DNA of 64,000 nt. Source: Symbiopectobacterium purcellii_A (GTDB taxonomy: Bacteria > Pseudomonadota > Gammaproteobacteria > Enterobacterales > Enterobacteriaceae). Both the position numbers and the translations under genes were made by a program. This document shows, in pieces, positions 18,025 to 28,381 of this stretch. The DNA is taken from the NCBI RefSeq assembly GCF_052050035.1, contig NZ_CP189882.1, forward strand, positions 4,774,001 to 4,838,000. Reading direction: 5' to 3'. The notes beneath the pieces are model-generated. The model did no database searches. It saw only the letters and a program-made list of their open reading frames with translations, and was not told the origin of the DNA. Position 1 is the stretch's first letter. Every line of letters begins with the position of its first letter.

Positions 18025-18904
18025 TAGCCAAGCGACTTAATTTTGATTACACCATATGGACTGAGAACAAACTCTCTGTATCGCAACCCATCTCTCTTTT
18101 TTTGCTTTTTGCTTGTGCCCATTTATGCTCAATTGGGTTAAGATCTGGCGAATATGTAGGCAAATACTCCACCATATACCCTGCATCGATGATGACTTGT
18201 TGAATATTATGTTTTTTGTGAAAAGTGGCATTGTCCATCATGATTACACTGTTTTTAGGGAGTACTGGGATAAGGACTTGTGTGACCCAGGCATAGAAAA
18301 CATCGCTGTTAATATTGATATCAAATAATCCGATAGCAAACAGCGTTGTGCCTAATAAAGCGCCGATAACATTTGTTCTTCCCCTAGCTCCCCAGTTCTT
18401 CAGGCCAAAACACCGTTGACCTTTTGGGGAATAGCCGTGAGTCCGTGGGGCATCGTGTGAAAAACCACTTTCATCAATAAAAACAATAGGTTTACCTTCT
18501 TTTTCATACTGTTGTTTTTTTTGTTGAAATCCCTGCCGGGCGTTTTCGTCGGCTTTCGGATGACGTAGAGTTTTTTTTATAGGTCAATCCCAGCTTTTTA
18601 AGCGCTTGCCAAATGGCCTTCTGACAAACGCCAAAACGCTCTGCACGTTCTTTTTGGTAAGCATCTGGATATTGTTCAACATCTTTTATCAACTCGGATT
18701 TATCGATCTTTCGCTGACGCGTGGTCGATGCTTTTGACTCTATTTGATTAATCCAACGCGATACAGAGGCAGGGCCAATCCGAAATTGCTTCGCTGTTTC
18801 TCGGATACTCAACCCTTCGTTTTTCCGTGTAGATATCACTTTACGTCTAAAATCAATTGAATAGCTCATTTAAATAATGTAATCAAAATTAAGTCGTTTA
18901 GCTA
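18025..18904 (-). mobile_element. IS630-family element copy B (880 bp)
   Basis: Complete element between TA dinucleotides with the inverted ends TAGCCAAGCGACTTAATT and TAGCTAAACGACTTAATT. The transposase start is at 18869 and the frame is broken by A8 (T8 on the plus strand near 18573), so ORF A ends at 18504 and ORF B continues in another frame. Confidence 0.93.
18047..18869 (-). pseudogene. IS630-family transposase in two frames (copy B)
   Basis: ORF A (121 residues, HTH region) and ORF B with the DDE motifs FIDESGF, MMDNATFH and NPIEHKW lie in different frames, separated by a run of eight A. The same A8 arrangement is found in copies A, C, D, F and H. It may be a programmed frameshift or transcriptional slippage site rather than simple decay. 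Confidence 0.75.
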
Positions 18905-19083
18905 TATTGTGGTCAAAAGCCAGGACGGCGGAGCCGTGACCAACAAGTTTGTTTACTTGGCTCTAGGCATCAACGGCCAGTGCGAAAAAGAGCTGCTGGG
19001 GCTATGGATAGCCAAAACCGAGGGGGCCAAGTTCTGGTTATCTGTAATGACAGAACTGAAAAATCGTGGGCTACAGGACATCG

Positions 19084-19691
19084 GTGCGTGTCAAGGTAGT
19101 TGTCGCCCCAGTTGATTCATACGGCCTGTTTTTCCCGTTCCGGATTTAGCCACACTTCGTCCTGCCGCTCCCAGTTTCTTGTTGGCCCTGACCAACGATG
19201 CGGGTTCTGCATTTTTGCTGCCTCATACACCGATTTTCGCTTTACCAGCAACTGGCTGTCTTCGCCTCTGTGCCGCTGGCCCGGCGTGACATACCGGATA
19301 CCGCTATGGCGATGTTCCTCGTTGTACCAGCCGACGAAGGTTTCCACCCAGGCTCGCGCATCTTCCAGCGTTGCAAAGCCTTTTTCAGACCATGCAGGCA
19401 CGTATTTCAGCATCCTGAACAGCGATTCCACGTGGGCGTTGTCGTTGCTTACCCGCGGCCGACTGTGTGACGGGGTTATCTTCAGCTCCGCAAGCTTCAC
19501 CTGCAGCACCTGTGACTTCATCGGTGCACCGTTATCCGCATGCAGTACCAGCGGCTCCTGCCAGCAGCGCTCGCTCAGCACCGTTCGCTTCAGCAGTTCT
19601 GCTGCATACTCGCCGCTTTCGACCGGCTACACCTCATAACCCACTATTTTGCGACTGAACACATCTTCTATGAGATACAGGTAGAACCAGT
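19084..19691 (-). pseudogene. IS3-family element, 3' remnant of OrfB
   Basis: It encodes the C-terminal part of an rve transposase (LHADNGAPMKSQVLQVKLAE, VSNDNAHVESLFRMLK) with a stop at 19117. A TAG near 19625 interrupts the frame where the related piece at 40564-41077 has a Tyr-Pro pair. The right side is cut by IS30 at 19692 and the left side abuts IS256. The other piece shares about 150 bp with this one, so they come from two copies. Confidence 0.85.
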
Positions 19692-19730
19692 GACCCATTC
19701 CCACTCGAAACGCAACAAAACGGTAGAGGC

Positions 19731-21598
19731 TTATGCCACCAGTAAGTGCGTTAAAAATACCTCATTGGGGGAACGATAGCCCAGCGATTTTCTGCCCCTT
19801 GTATTGAGTATGTGTTCGAGTTCGGCAATCTTACGATGACTGACCTGACTGAAGTCTGTTCCCTTTGGGTAAAAACGTCGTATCAGCCCGTTGGTGTGCT
19901 CATTCAAGCCCCTCTCCCAGGAATGATAAGGATGGGCAAAGTAGACCTGCGCCCCTGTGATTTGAGTAATTTGCTCGTGCAGAGCGAATTCAGGGCCGTT
20001 ATCAGCTGTTAGGGTCTTAAACTTGCAAAAGGTATTAGCTTCAATGTCCCTGAAAGCAGCAACCACAGTTTCCGCACGCTTATTAGGCAGTTTGCGAATG
20101 ATGACGGTTTTCAATGCTTTATCTACGATGGTTAACAAGAATGACTTCTGGTCTTTGCCAAAAATAGTGTCAATTTCGAAGTGGCCAGGCTCCTGTTTAA
20201 GCTCGGCTTGAGCTGGGCGATACTCAATACCAACACGGTTGGGAATAGGGCCTGATTTGAGGTTTTCGGCATTGTATAGCCAAGCGACTTAATTTTGATT
20301 ACACCATATGGACTGAGAACAAACTCTCTGTATCGCAACCCATCTCTCTTTTTTTGCTTTTTGCTTGTGCCCATTTATGCTCAATTGGGTTAAGATCTGG
20401 CGAATATGTAGGCAAATACTCCACCATATACCCTGCATCGATGATGACTTGTTGAATATTATGTTTTTTGTGAAAAGTGGCATTGTCCATCATGATTACA
20501 CTGTTTTTAGGGAGTAATGGGATAAGGACTTGTGTGACCCAGGCATAGAAAACATCGCTGTTAATATTGATATCAAATAATCCGATAGCAAACAGCGTTG
20601 TGCCTAATAAAGCGCCGATAACATTTGTTCTTCCCCTAGCTCCCCAGTTCTTCATGCCAAAACACCGTTGACCTTTTGGGGAATAGCCGTGAGTCCGTGG
20701 GGTATCGTGTGAAAAACCACTTTCATCAATAAAAACAATAGGTTTACCTTCTTTTTCATACTGTTGTTTTTTTTGTTGAAATCCCTGCCGGGCGTTTTCG
20801 TCGGCTTTCGGATGACGTAGAGTTTTTTTTATAGGTCAATCCCAGCTTTTTAAGCGCTTGCCAAATGGCCTTCTGACAAACGCCAAAACGCTCTGCACGT
20901 TCTTTTTGGTAAGCATCTGGATATTGTTCAACATCTTTTATCAACTCGGATTTATCGATCTTTCGCTGACGCGTGGTCGATGCTTTTGACTCTATTTGAT
21001 TAATCCAACGCGATACAGAGGCAGGGCCAATCCGAAATTGCTTCGCTGTTTCTCGGATACTCAACCCTTCGTTTTTCCGTGTAGATATCACTTTACGTCT
21101 AAAATCAATTGAATAGCTCATTTAAATAATGTAATCAAAATTAAGTCGTTTAGCTATACCTGTAACGTTTTCCCCGATGAGGAAGTTGCTGATATAGCTC
21201 CCCGCCAGCCTGTCTCTCCTGCAGGATATAGCGATATAGCGTATTCTTGCTGACAGATATACCGAATTCCAGGTGCAAACGGCCACTGATGATTTCAGGT
21301 GAAGAGTGAGTGGAAAGCGCCTGCCTGATGAAGTTTTGAATGTGTGGCTCCAACGGGTAAAAAGCATTGTTTGGCAGAGGCTTATGACGGCGTTCCCGGG
21401 CCAGAGTGTCCGCCCTTCTACAGCAGTAGACACCATTGAAAGTAGGGTCGGTATTGCGTCTGAGTTCCCTGCTGATGGTCGAGCGAGGCAGAGCAAGCTC
21501 TCTGGCGATGGTAGCTTGGTTGACACCTTCACCACGCCGCTTTTAGATGTAGAACCGTTTTTTCTGAGTCAGATGTTTTCCCTGCATGCAACAGGCTC
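19731..21598 (-). pseudogene. IS30-family transposase, diverged and inactivated
   Basis: The frame is read as MQGKHLTQKKRFYI, stop, KRRGEGVNQ... and is split at 21156/20277 by IS630. The C-terminal catalytic part (LTADNGPEFALHE, ERGLNEHTNGLI) remains at 19731-20276. There are two independent lesions: the nonsense codon and the IS630 insertion. Confidence 0.85.
20277..21156 (-). mobile_element. IS630-family element copy C (880 bp)
   Basis: Complete, flanked by TA (20275-20276 and 21157-21158) within the IS30 sequence, a clean insertion. The transposase start is at 21121, and A8 breaks the frame as in most copies. A few substitutions are specific to this copy (for example AGTAATGGG near 20513). 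Confidence 0.93.
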
Positions 21599-21676
21599 TC
21601 CAGTAGGGCCAGAACGGTGATTTTATCCGACTCTGGCAAGTGGGTCACTTTGTTGCGTTTCGAGTGGGAATGGGGC

Positions 21677-22258
21677 AGAGCGATATGATTCACATCATCC
21701 CATCTCTGTAATCGCCCCTTCATACTTCCGTCATCTGATACCGATCAACCAGAAGCGCGGCGCTTACTGTGAGGTTACTGCGTTAGAACAACGTAATCAT
21801 ATCCAGTCCTAGAGTCATAAAACACCACACACCCCAAAAAAAAGCGAAATATTATTTCACTTTATAAGAAACGATATTTTGTTAAAAAAAAACTATGGAG
21901 ATCAAATTTTATAGCGTGTTGTGCCACATGACTGCCCACCATCGCCCGATTACGCTACTTGGCCTTGTAGGGCACAACATCAATAAAATTAGAACGCCAT
22001 CGAAGAGATTCGTAAAGAACATGCAAATTGGCAAATTGATGAATGAAATCGCTGGATAAGCAGAATACCTTACCACTATCATAGAGCGAGTATGAATGAG
22101 GAGTGCGCCGTTTCCTGAATCCTTCAGGTCAGGCAGCTTGCTGGAGTGAGGACATCCCCCCAGGTATCAGGGTTTTCGTCCCAGTGTGCCGCTTACAGAA
22201 AGTCTGTTTCTTTATGCGATACATCCCCCTTTTTTTGTGTAGTGCGTATAGGAACATC
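21677..22258. other. lpxP upstream region
   Basis: About 580 bp between the IS30 end and the lpxP start. It is AT-rich around 21830-21920. I find no convincing gene; short open stretches (for example around 21975-22060) have no clear ribosome site or family. It probably holds the lpxP promoter and a long leader, plausible for a cold-induced gene, but this is inference. Confidence 0.5.
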
Positions 22259-23182
22259 ATGAGTTCGAGCGTTCGTTTTTGTCCTGCCTTTTTTCACCCT
22301 CACTACTGGCTAACCTGGTTTGGTGTTACGGTGCTTTTCCTTTTGGTTCAACTGCCCTACCCGGTGCTGATTCGTCTGGGTGCCCTCTTTGGTAGGTTGT
22401 CCAGACCATTTCTTAAACGAAGAGAAACCATCGCGCGCAGGAACCTCAAACTCTGCTTCCCTACGTTAAACGACCAAGAGCAAGAAAGGCTTATTGCCAG
22501 TAACTTCGCGTCGCTAGGGATGGCACTGGTTGAAACCGGGATTGCCTGGTTTTGGCCCAACAAGCGCATTCGTAAATTGTTTGACGTACAGGGTTTGCAA
22601 AACCTCCAACGTGCTCAAGAGAACAAACGCGGTGTAATGGTGGTTGGTGTGCATTTTATGTCGTTGGAGTTGGGGGGGCGTGCCATGGGCCAGTGCCAGC
22701 CGATGATGGCGATGTATCGCCCACACAATAATCGCCTGTTAGAGTGGGTGCAGACTAAAGGCAGAATGCGTTCCAACAAAGCGATGATCGATCGCCGAAA
22801 TCTAAAGGCCATGGTCGCCGCTTTGCGCCAAGGAGAAGCCGTCTGGTTTGCCCCCGATCAGGATTACGGCCCGAAAGGCAGCACCTTTGCGCCCTTCTTC
22901 GCCGTCAGCGATGTGGCAACAACCAACGGAACTTACGTCCTTTCCCGTTTGTCCGGCGCGGCTATGTTGACCATCACGCTGATCAGAAAACCAGACCTTA
23001 CGGGCTATACGCTAATTATCGAGCCAGAATTGGTCGATTACCCGAAAGACGATGAGTCTGCGGCAGCAACCTACATCAACAAGGTCATTGAGCGCGAAAT
23101 ATTGCGCGCGCCTGAGCAGTATCTTTGGGTTCACCGGCGCTTTAAAACACGGCCTCAAGGCGAAAAGTCACTGTATATATAA
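22259..23182 (+). CDS. lpxP: LpxP, palmitoleoyl-ACP:Kdo2-lipid IVA acyltransferase
   Basis: An inner-membrane acyltransferase of the HtrB/LpxL/LpxP family that adds an unsaturated C16 chain to lipid A, used in E. coli mainly at low temperature. The protein has 307 residues. One N-terminal membrane helix (LTWFGVTVLFLLVQLPYPVL) is followed by the catalytic HX4D/E-like region GVHFMSLELGGRAMG and by RPHNNRLLEWVQT and WFAPDQDYGPKGSTFAPFFA. The end GEKSLYI matches E. coli LpxP closely. I use the ATG at 22259 (MSSSVRFCPAFFHPHYWLTW), preceded by TAGGAAC; the longer open frame upstream has no family support. Intact. Confidence 0.92.
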   Translation: MSSSVRFCPAFFHPHYWLTWFGVTVLFLLVQLPYPVLIRLGALFGRLSRPFLKRRETIARRNLKLCFPTLNDQEQERLIASNFASLGMALVETGIAWFWPNKRIRKLFDVQGLQNLQRAQENKRGVMVVGVHFMSLELGGRAMGQCQPMMAMYRPHNNRLLEWVQTKGRMRSNKAMIDRRNLKAMVAALRQGEAVWFAPDQDYGPKGSTFAPFFAVSDVATTNGTYVLSRLSGAAMLTITLIRKPDLTGYTLIIEPELVDYPKDDESAAATYINKVIEREILRAPEQYLWVHRRFKTRPQGEKSLYI

Positions 23183-23215
23183 ATGACACTGCCAAGGAAA
23201 TAAGGAGAAGTACCA

Positions 23216-23290
23216 ATGAGTAAAATCACAATGATCATGAATGTTGTGGCTATCGTTGTGGGCGCTGGCAGCTATCTGGGATGGTGGTAG
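23216..23290 (+). CDS. Small hydrophobic peptide, 24 residues
   Basis: ATG at 23216 is preceded by TAAGGAGAAGTACCA, a strong ribosome-binding site eight to ten bases away. The 24-residue product (MSKITMIMNVVAIVVGAGSY, then LGWW) is almost entirely one hydrophobic helix, so it is likely a membrane microprotein. It lies 33 bp after lpxP on the same strand. In E. coli a small membrane protein gene (ypdK) also follows lpxP, though the sequences do not look alike. The function is unknown. Confidence 0.6.
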   Translation: MSKITMIMNVVAIVVGAGSYLGWW

Positions 23291-23325
23291 CAGAGAAGCC
23301 GTGACGTTATAGACAAGCACTTATC

Positions 23326-24035
23326 TGTACTAGCTCAGACCTGATCTGACAGTTACCGGTTATTTATACAGGTGTCTGTCAGATTACATCCGGTTCAGAT
23401 CCTTTTCTGACCAGACCCGTTTTCCATCAAGTAACGTGGCCATTGGCGTTCGCCCGCAGCACATTTTTCCCTGATGAGTTCGCTCATTATTGTAATGCCA
23501 CAACCAGTTGTCCAGATCTGCCTGCAGGCTCTCCAGGTCCCCATATAACTTCTTGCGGAACGTAACCTGATAAAAATCCTGCAAAATCGTTTTATGGAAG
23601 CGCTCGCAGATGCCGTTCGTCTGCGGAGACATCGCCTTCGTTTTTGTATGGTCGATATCGTTGATGGCTAGATACAGCTGGTAATCATGCTGCTCCACCT
23701 TACCACAGTACTCCGTTCCCCTGTCGGTCAGTATTCTCAGCATCGGCAGTCCCTGAGCCTCGTAGAACGGCGGTACGCGATCATTTAGCAGGTCGGCGGC
23801 AGTGATCGGCGTTTTACTCGTATAAAGCTTGCAGTGTGCCACTTTCGAGTACGTATCCACGAACGTCTGCTGGTAGATACGGCCCACCCCTTTCAGATTG
23901 CCAACGTAGAAGGTGTCCTGCGACCCGAGATAACCCGGATGAGCCGTCTCGATTTCGCCGCTGGCCTCATCATCATGCGCCTTTTTCTCCAGCGCTGCGA
24001 TTTGGACATCGGTAAGCACGATGCCTTCTCTGGCA
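23326..24035 (-). pseudogene. IS481-family element, 3' part with truncated transposase
   Basis: The element end TGTACTAGCTCAGACC is at 23326, and the transposase (stop at 23384) reads back to 24019 and beyond. It carries LRILTDRGTEYCG (Asp), YQLYLAINDIDHTKTKAMSP and QTNGICERFHKTIL (Glu) of the rve domain. The 5' part is removed where an IS3-family element begins (24036). The last ~165 bp are also found at 1-167. Confidence 0.88.
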
Positions 24036-24560
24036 TGTAGTGGTCAACTAAATTTGGCACCCTGCCTGACTGTTGATGGAACAGCCGTTCTGATTCATTT
24101 GGTGTTAACCCACCGTTATACCAGTGAGGTCTGACATCGCTATAATAATGGGTTATGTAGCGAATAATGGATGATTGAGCAGTACTAAAGCTTTGGTAGC
24201 CAGTCGTTGGCACCCATTCAGTCTTCAGACTACGGAAGAATCGCTCCATCGGACTATTATCCCAACAATTTCCTCTGCGACTCATACTTTGGGTCATCTG
24301 ATAACGCCACAATGCCTGCCTATACTCACGACTGGTGTAATAGCTTCCTTGGTCACTATGAAACATGACTTGTTTGGGATGCCCACGCAGTTCCCAAGCC
24401 ATTTGTAGTGCTTTGGCTGTTAATTCTGAATCTGGCGAAAACGACATTGCCCAACCCACGGGTTTTCGGGCAAATAAATCTAATACCACCGCCAGATACG
24501 CCCATCGGTCGCCTGTCCAAATATAGGTTACATCGCCGCCCCAAACCTGGTCAGGCTTGG
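24036..24560 (-). pseudogene. IS3-family element, C-terminal half of OrfB
   Basis: This is the 3' end of the same element that is complete at 41078-42324 (end TGTAGTGGTCAACTAAATTT). It encodes VVLDLFARKPVGWAMSFSPD to the C-terminus, including MFHSDQGSYYTSREYRQALW and DNSPMERFFRSLK. It is cut at 24560 by an IS903-group element. Confidence 0.88.
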
Positions 24561-24943
24561 GGCTTTGTTGAATAAATCAGAATTAGCCGACAGGATGACT
24601 CCCTCTGCTACACCTGTTATCCTATCCTGACGCTGTGTGGCATACCCAACAACGTCATACGGTTCAGCGCTTTGACCATCGCTATGGCTTCACCTACTTG
24701 AGCCTCATAGTCACGCAGGCTCAGATGGCCACCCAGCAAAGTTTTTATGCGGAACATCGCTGTTTCTGCCACTGAACGCCGGTGATAACCCACTTTCTTT
24801 TTCCACATATCATTACTCCCGCTCAGACGCTGATTCGCCACCGCATGGTTACGTTCATGGTACTTGTCCGGCCAGTATTTGGCTCCGCTTCGCGGCGGGA
24901 TAAGGGGCCTGATTTTCTTTCTTAGCAACGCATCGTGGCAGTA
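24561..24943 (-). pseudogene. IS903-group element, 3' fragment
   Basis: It starts with the IS903 end GGCTTTGTTGAATAAATC and encodes the last ~100 residues of the transposase (LLRKKIRPLIPPRSGAKYWP to MPHSVRIG). It is cut by IS630 copy D at a TA site. The sequence matches 3254-3640. Confidence 0.9.
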
Positions 24944-25823
24944 TAGCCAAGCGACTTAATTTTGATTACACCATATGGACTGAGAACAAACTCTCTGTAT
25001 CGCAACCCATCTCTCTTTTTTTGCTTTTTGCTTGTGCCCATTTATGCTCAATTGGGTTAAGATCTGGCGAATATGTAGGCAAATACTCCACCATATACCC
25101 TGCATCGATGATGACTTGTTGAATATTATGTTTTTTGTGAAAAGTGGCATTGTCCATCATGATTACACTGTTTTTAGGGAGTACTGGGATAAGGACTTGT
25201 GTGACCCAGGCATAGAAAACATCGCTGTTAATATTGATATCAAATAATCCGATAGCAAACAGCGTTGTGCCTAATAAAGCGCCGATAACATTTGTTCTTC
25301 CCCTAGCTCCCCAGTTCTTCAGGCCAAAACACCGTTGACCTTTTGGGGAATAGCCGTGAGTCCGTGGGGCATCGTGTGAAAAACCACTTTCATCAATAAA
25401 AACAATAGGTTTACCTTCTTTTTCATACTGTTGTTTTTTTTGTTGAAATCCCTGCCGGGCGTTTTCGTCGGCTTTCGGATGACGTAGAGTTTTTTTTATA
25501 GGTCAATCCCAGCTTTTTAAGCGCTTGCCAAATGGCCTTCTGACAAACGCCAAAACGCTCTGCACGTTATTTTTGGTAAGCATCTGGATATTGTTCAACA
25601 TCTTTTATCAACTCGGATTTATCGATCTTTCGCTGACGCGTGGTCGATGCTTTTGACTCTATTTGATTAATCCAACGCGATACAGAGGCAGGGCCAATCC
25701 GAAATTGCTTCGCTGTTTCTCGGATACTCAACCCTTCGTTTTTCCGTGTAGATATCACTTTACGTCTAAAATCAATTGAATAGCTCATTTAAATAATGTA
25801 ATCAAAATTAAGTCGTTTAGCTA
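24944..25823 (-). mobile_element. IS630-family element copy D (880 bp), with chimeric flanks
   Basis: Complete element with TA on both sides. The left flank is IS903-group sequence and the right flank is IS256, so the flanks come from two different target sites. The transposase has the A8 frame break and an extra nonsense codon (GAA to TAA at codon 74, near 25567). Confidence 0.93.
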
Positions 25824-26527
25824 TAACCAGAACTTGACCCCCTCGGTTTTGGCTATCCATAGCCCCAGCAGCTCTTTTTCGCCCTGGCCGTTGATGCCTA
25901 GAGCCAAGTAAACAGACTTGTTGGTCACGGCTCCGCCGTCCTGGCTTTTGACCACAATACAGTCAAGGTAAACAATGGGATAAAACGCATCCAGCGGCCG
26001 TTGCTGCCAGCGCTTAACGTCATCCATCACGGCATTGGTCACTTGAGAAATGAAGCCAGCGGAAACATCGACCCCGTAGACTTCTTTAAAGTGAGCCTGA
26101 ATATCACGGGTTGATAGCCCTCTGGAATAGAGAGAAATAATGCGGTCATCGAAGCGGTTAAGCTGCTTTTCGTGCTTACCGATCAGTGTCGGCTCGAAAG
26201 TACTGTTGCGGTCGCGCGGAATATCGAGCTCGAGCGCCCCATTTTGGCTACGTACGCTCTTGGATGTCTTGCCATTGCGGGAGTTGCCTGAATTATTACC
26301 AGCCGGGTCATGCTTAGCATACCCAAGGTGTATCTCCATCTCAGCTTGAAGAACCCGTTCCGCCAGTCTTTTAGTCAGCTCCTTGAGTATGCCTGATTCA
26401 CCCAGAAGCTCCTGAGGGGAGTGGCAATCCTGAAGCAGTTGGTCAATAAGTTCGTTGCTGATAGGCATTTTTTGTCCTCTGAAGGTTTTCCTCAAAATGC
26501 CATTTACACAGATTATTTTACAGTCTC
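25824..26527 (-). pseudogene. IS256-family element, 5' half
   Basis: It runs from the left terminal region (read CAGTCTC at 26521-26527; ATG at 26468) through the first ~215 transposase residues (to EGVKFWL), then ends at the TA next to IS630. The terminal region differs slightly from other copies (GATTATTTTACAGTCTC instead of GATCTTTTTACACTCT), a variant shared with the copy at 61038-62342. Confidence 0.88.
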
Positions 26528-26817
26528 ACAGCATCCTAATACACAAATCCCAAAAAAAGGAACTCGAAAAAGACCTTTATCGCCTGAACAAAAACAAGAA
26601 AATAAAATAATCTCGGGCATCCGTATTACAGTTAAACACGCCATCGCGGGTATCAAGCGCCTCGGTTGCATGACCCAAATTTTACGGAATCGTAGACCCT
26701 TTATTGATGATACCTTCTTACTCCTTAGCGCCGGTCTTTGGAATTTCCATCTCAGAACAGCGTAAAATTTACTTCAATCACCGAAACACCCTTATTTCAC
26801 TATTAAGCAACACGCTT
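26528..26817 (+). pseudogene. IS5-family (DDE_Tnp_4 type) element, 3' fragment
   Basis: It encodes the last ~80 residues of the transposase (HPNTQIPKKGTRKRP to LWNFHLRTA, stop at 26765) and reaches the element end ACACGCTT at 26817. The left side is the IS256 end. Confidence 0.88.
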
Positions 26818-27849
26818 GTAGCCAAAATGGGGCGCTCGAGCTCGATATTCCGCGCGACCGCAACAGTACTTTCGAGCCGACACTGATCGGTAAGCACGAA
26901 AAGCAGCTTAACGGCTTCGATGACCGCATTATTTCTCTCTATTCCAGAGGGCTATCAACCCGTGATATTCAGGCTCACTTTAAAGAAGTCTACGGGGTCG
27001 ATGTTTCCGCTGGCTTCATTTCTCAAGTGACCAATGCCGTGATGGATGACGTTAAGCGCTGGCAGCAACGGCCGCTGGATGCGTTTTATCCCATTGTTTA
27101 CCTTGACTGTATTGTGGTCAAAAGCCAGGACGGCGGAGCCGTGACCAACAAGTCTGTTTACTTGGCTCTAGGCATCAACGGCCAGGGCGAAAAAGAGCTG
27201 CTGGGGTTATGGATAGCCAAAACCGAGGGGGCCAAGTTCTGGTTATCTGTAATGACAGAACTGAAAAATCGTGGGCTACAGGACATCTTCATCGCCTGCT
27301 GCGATGGCCTGAAGGGCTTTCCTGATGCCATTGAAGCTGTTTACCCGCATACGCGGGTACAGCTCTGCATCGTGCATCAGGTGCGGAACTCGCTGCGCTA
27401 CGTCGGCTGGAAAGAGCGTAAAGCCGTTGCTGCTGACCTCCGCACTATCTATAGTTCCGCAACGCTAGAGGGCGCTGAAGAGGCCCTGGATGCCTTCGCG
27501 GACAAATGGGATGAGCAGTTCCCGACGATCAGCCCATCGTGGAGAAATAATTGGGAACGTCTCATCGTCATTTTTGATTTTCCGCCGGAGATTCGCAAGG
27601 TTATCTACACCACCAACGCGATAGAGTCGTTAAATGCTTCATTGCGCAAGATAACGAAAACGCGACGAATATTTCCAACGGATGACTCGGTGCTAAAATT
27701 ATTCTATCTAGCCTTACATAATATCTCGGCTAAATGGACCCTACCAATCAGAGACTGGAAACCGGCTATGAGCCAATTCATGTTGATGTATGGAGATCGG
27801 ATTTCCGGTTAAGCGATGGAGCCATTTACACGAAATTCTTTACAGACTC
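26818..27849 (+). pseudogene. IS256-family element, 5'-truncated
   Basis: The transposase is read from SQNGALELDIPRDRNSTFEP to the stop at 27812, and the right end CTTTACAGACTC is at 27849. The first ~85 codons are missing. The DDE regions YLDCIVVKSQDGG, ACCDGLKGFPDAI and IESLNASLRK are all present, but no start is available. Confidence 0.88.
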
Positions 27850-28036
27850 CGCTCACAACTTTATCGTGATGCTTATCGCCGTCGCGACGTTGTAGAAAGA
27901 TGTTTTGGCCGTTTAAAGGAATATAGACGGATTGCCACACGTTATGAAAAAACGGCAAGAAACTATCTAGCAATGGTGAAACTGGGCTGCATCCGCTTGT
28001 TTTACGCCCGGTTACGTAATTAAGGGACACAGCCTA
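27850..28036 (+). pseudogene. IS427-like (IS5 family) element, 3' fragment
   Basis: It encodes the transposase C-terminus (RRRDVVERCFGRLKEYRRIA to FYARLRN, stop at 28021), including the catalytic Glu region VVERCFGRLK. The end GGGACACAGCC matches the inverted end of the element that begins at 63275. Confidence 0.85.
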
Positions 28037-28245
28037 GTAAGGCCAGAGATAAAACAGGATTGAGTTGGGAAAACGGTACGCCGCCCACCTTTAATGAGCA
28101 GCGTTCGTTGTCCGAGCGGCTATATCGGGAACAAGGTGATGTCGATACCCGGCATCTGCTGGGGCATAAATCGCAGCATCAGACCGATGCGTACAGCGAT
28201 GATCGCGGTAAAGATTGGTTAACAATTCAGGTGAAGTCGGGTTGA
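28037..28245 (+). pseudogene. Phage integrase (tyrosine recombinase), C-terminal remnant
   Basis: The frame ends FNEQRSLSERLYREQGDVDT, then RHLLGHKSQHQTDAYSDDRG and a stop at 28245. The Arg of the (H)xLR motif, the LGHKS histidine motif and the catalytic Tyr before SDDRG resemble lambda-type integrases. It lies about 140 bp from the 3' end of icd. In E. coli icd is the attachment gene of phage 21 and the e14 element, so this is probably the relic of a prophage once inserted in icd. The N-terminal ~300 codons are gone, cut at an IS427-like end. Confidence 0.82.
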
Positions 28246-28381
28246 AAGGCTGTTACTGATGCGGTGATTTTTTAATCTATTTTACTGAGGGATTTTACTG
28301 GGATTTTACTGAATGATTTTTTCGATGTTAAAAATCAGCGGAAGCAGCACGCCCCCGCCGATCTTTATCGCAACAAGTCGA

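Larger units (their letters stand above)
17699..19083 (+). mobile_element. IS256-family element, internally deleted around IS630 copy B, 3' part missing
   Basis: The left end AGTGTAAAAAGATCTGTG and the transposase N-terminus (ATG at 17757, MPISNELIDQLLQDCHSPQE) run to 18024. After IS630 the transposase resumes 243 bp further on (VVKSQDGGAVTNKFVYLALG) and stops at 19083, where an IS3-family remnant begins. The flanks of IS630 are therefore two different TA sites of IS256. Confidence 0.88.
19692..21676 (-). mobile_element. Diverged IS30-family element, interrupted by IS630 copy C
   Basis: The net length without IS630 and its TA is 1103 bp. The ends are GACCCATTCCCACTCGAAAC and CGAGTGGGAATGGGGC. 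The transposase resembles the other IS30 copies but many residues differ (for example ...LVA instead of ...QAA at its end, and LPNNAFYPLEPHIQNFIRQA). A TAA replaces the Glu codon in FYIEKRR near 21545. The copy is dead and is an older, separate subtype. Confidence 0.88.
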
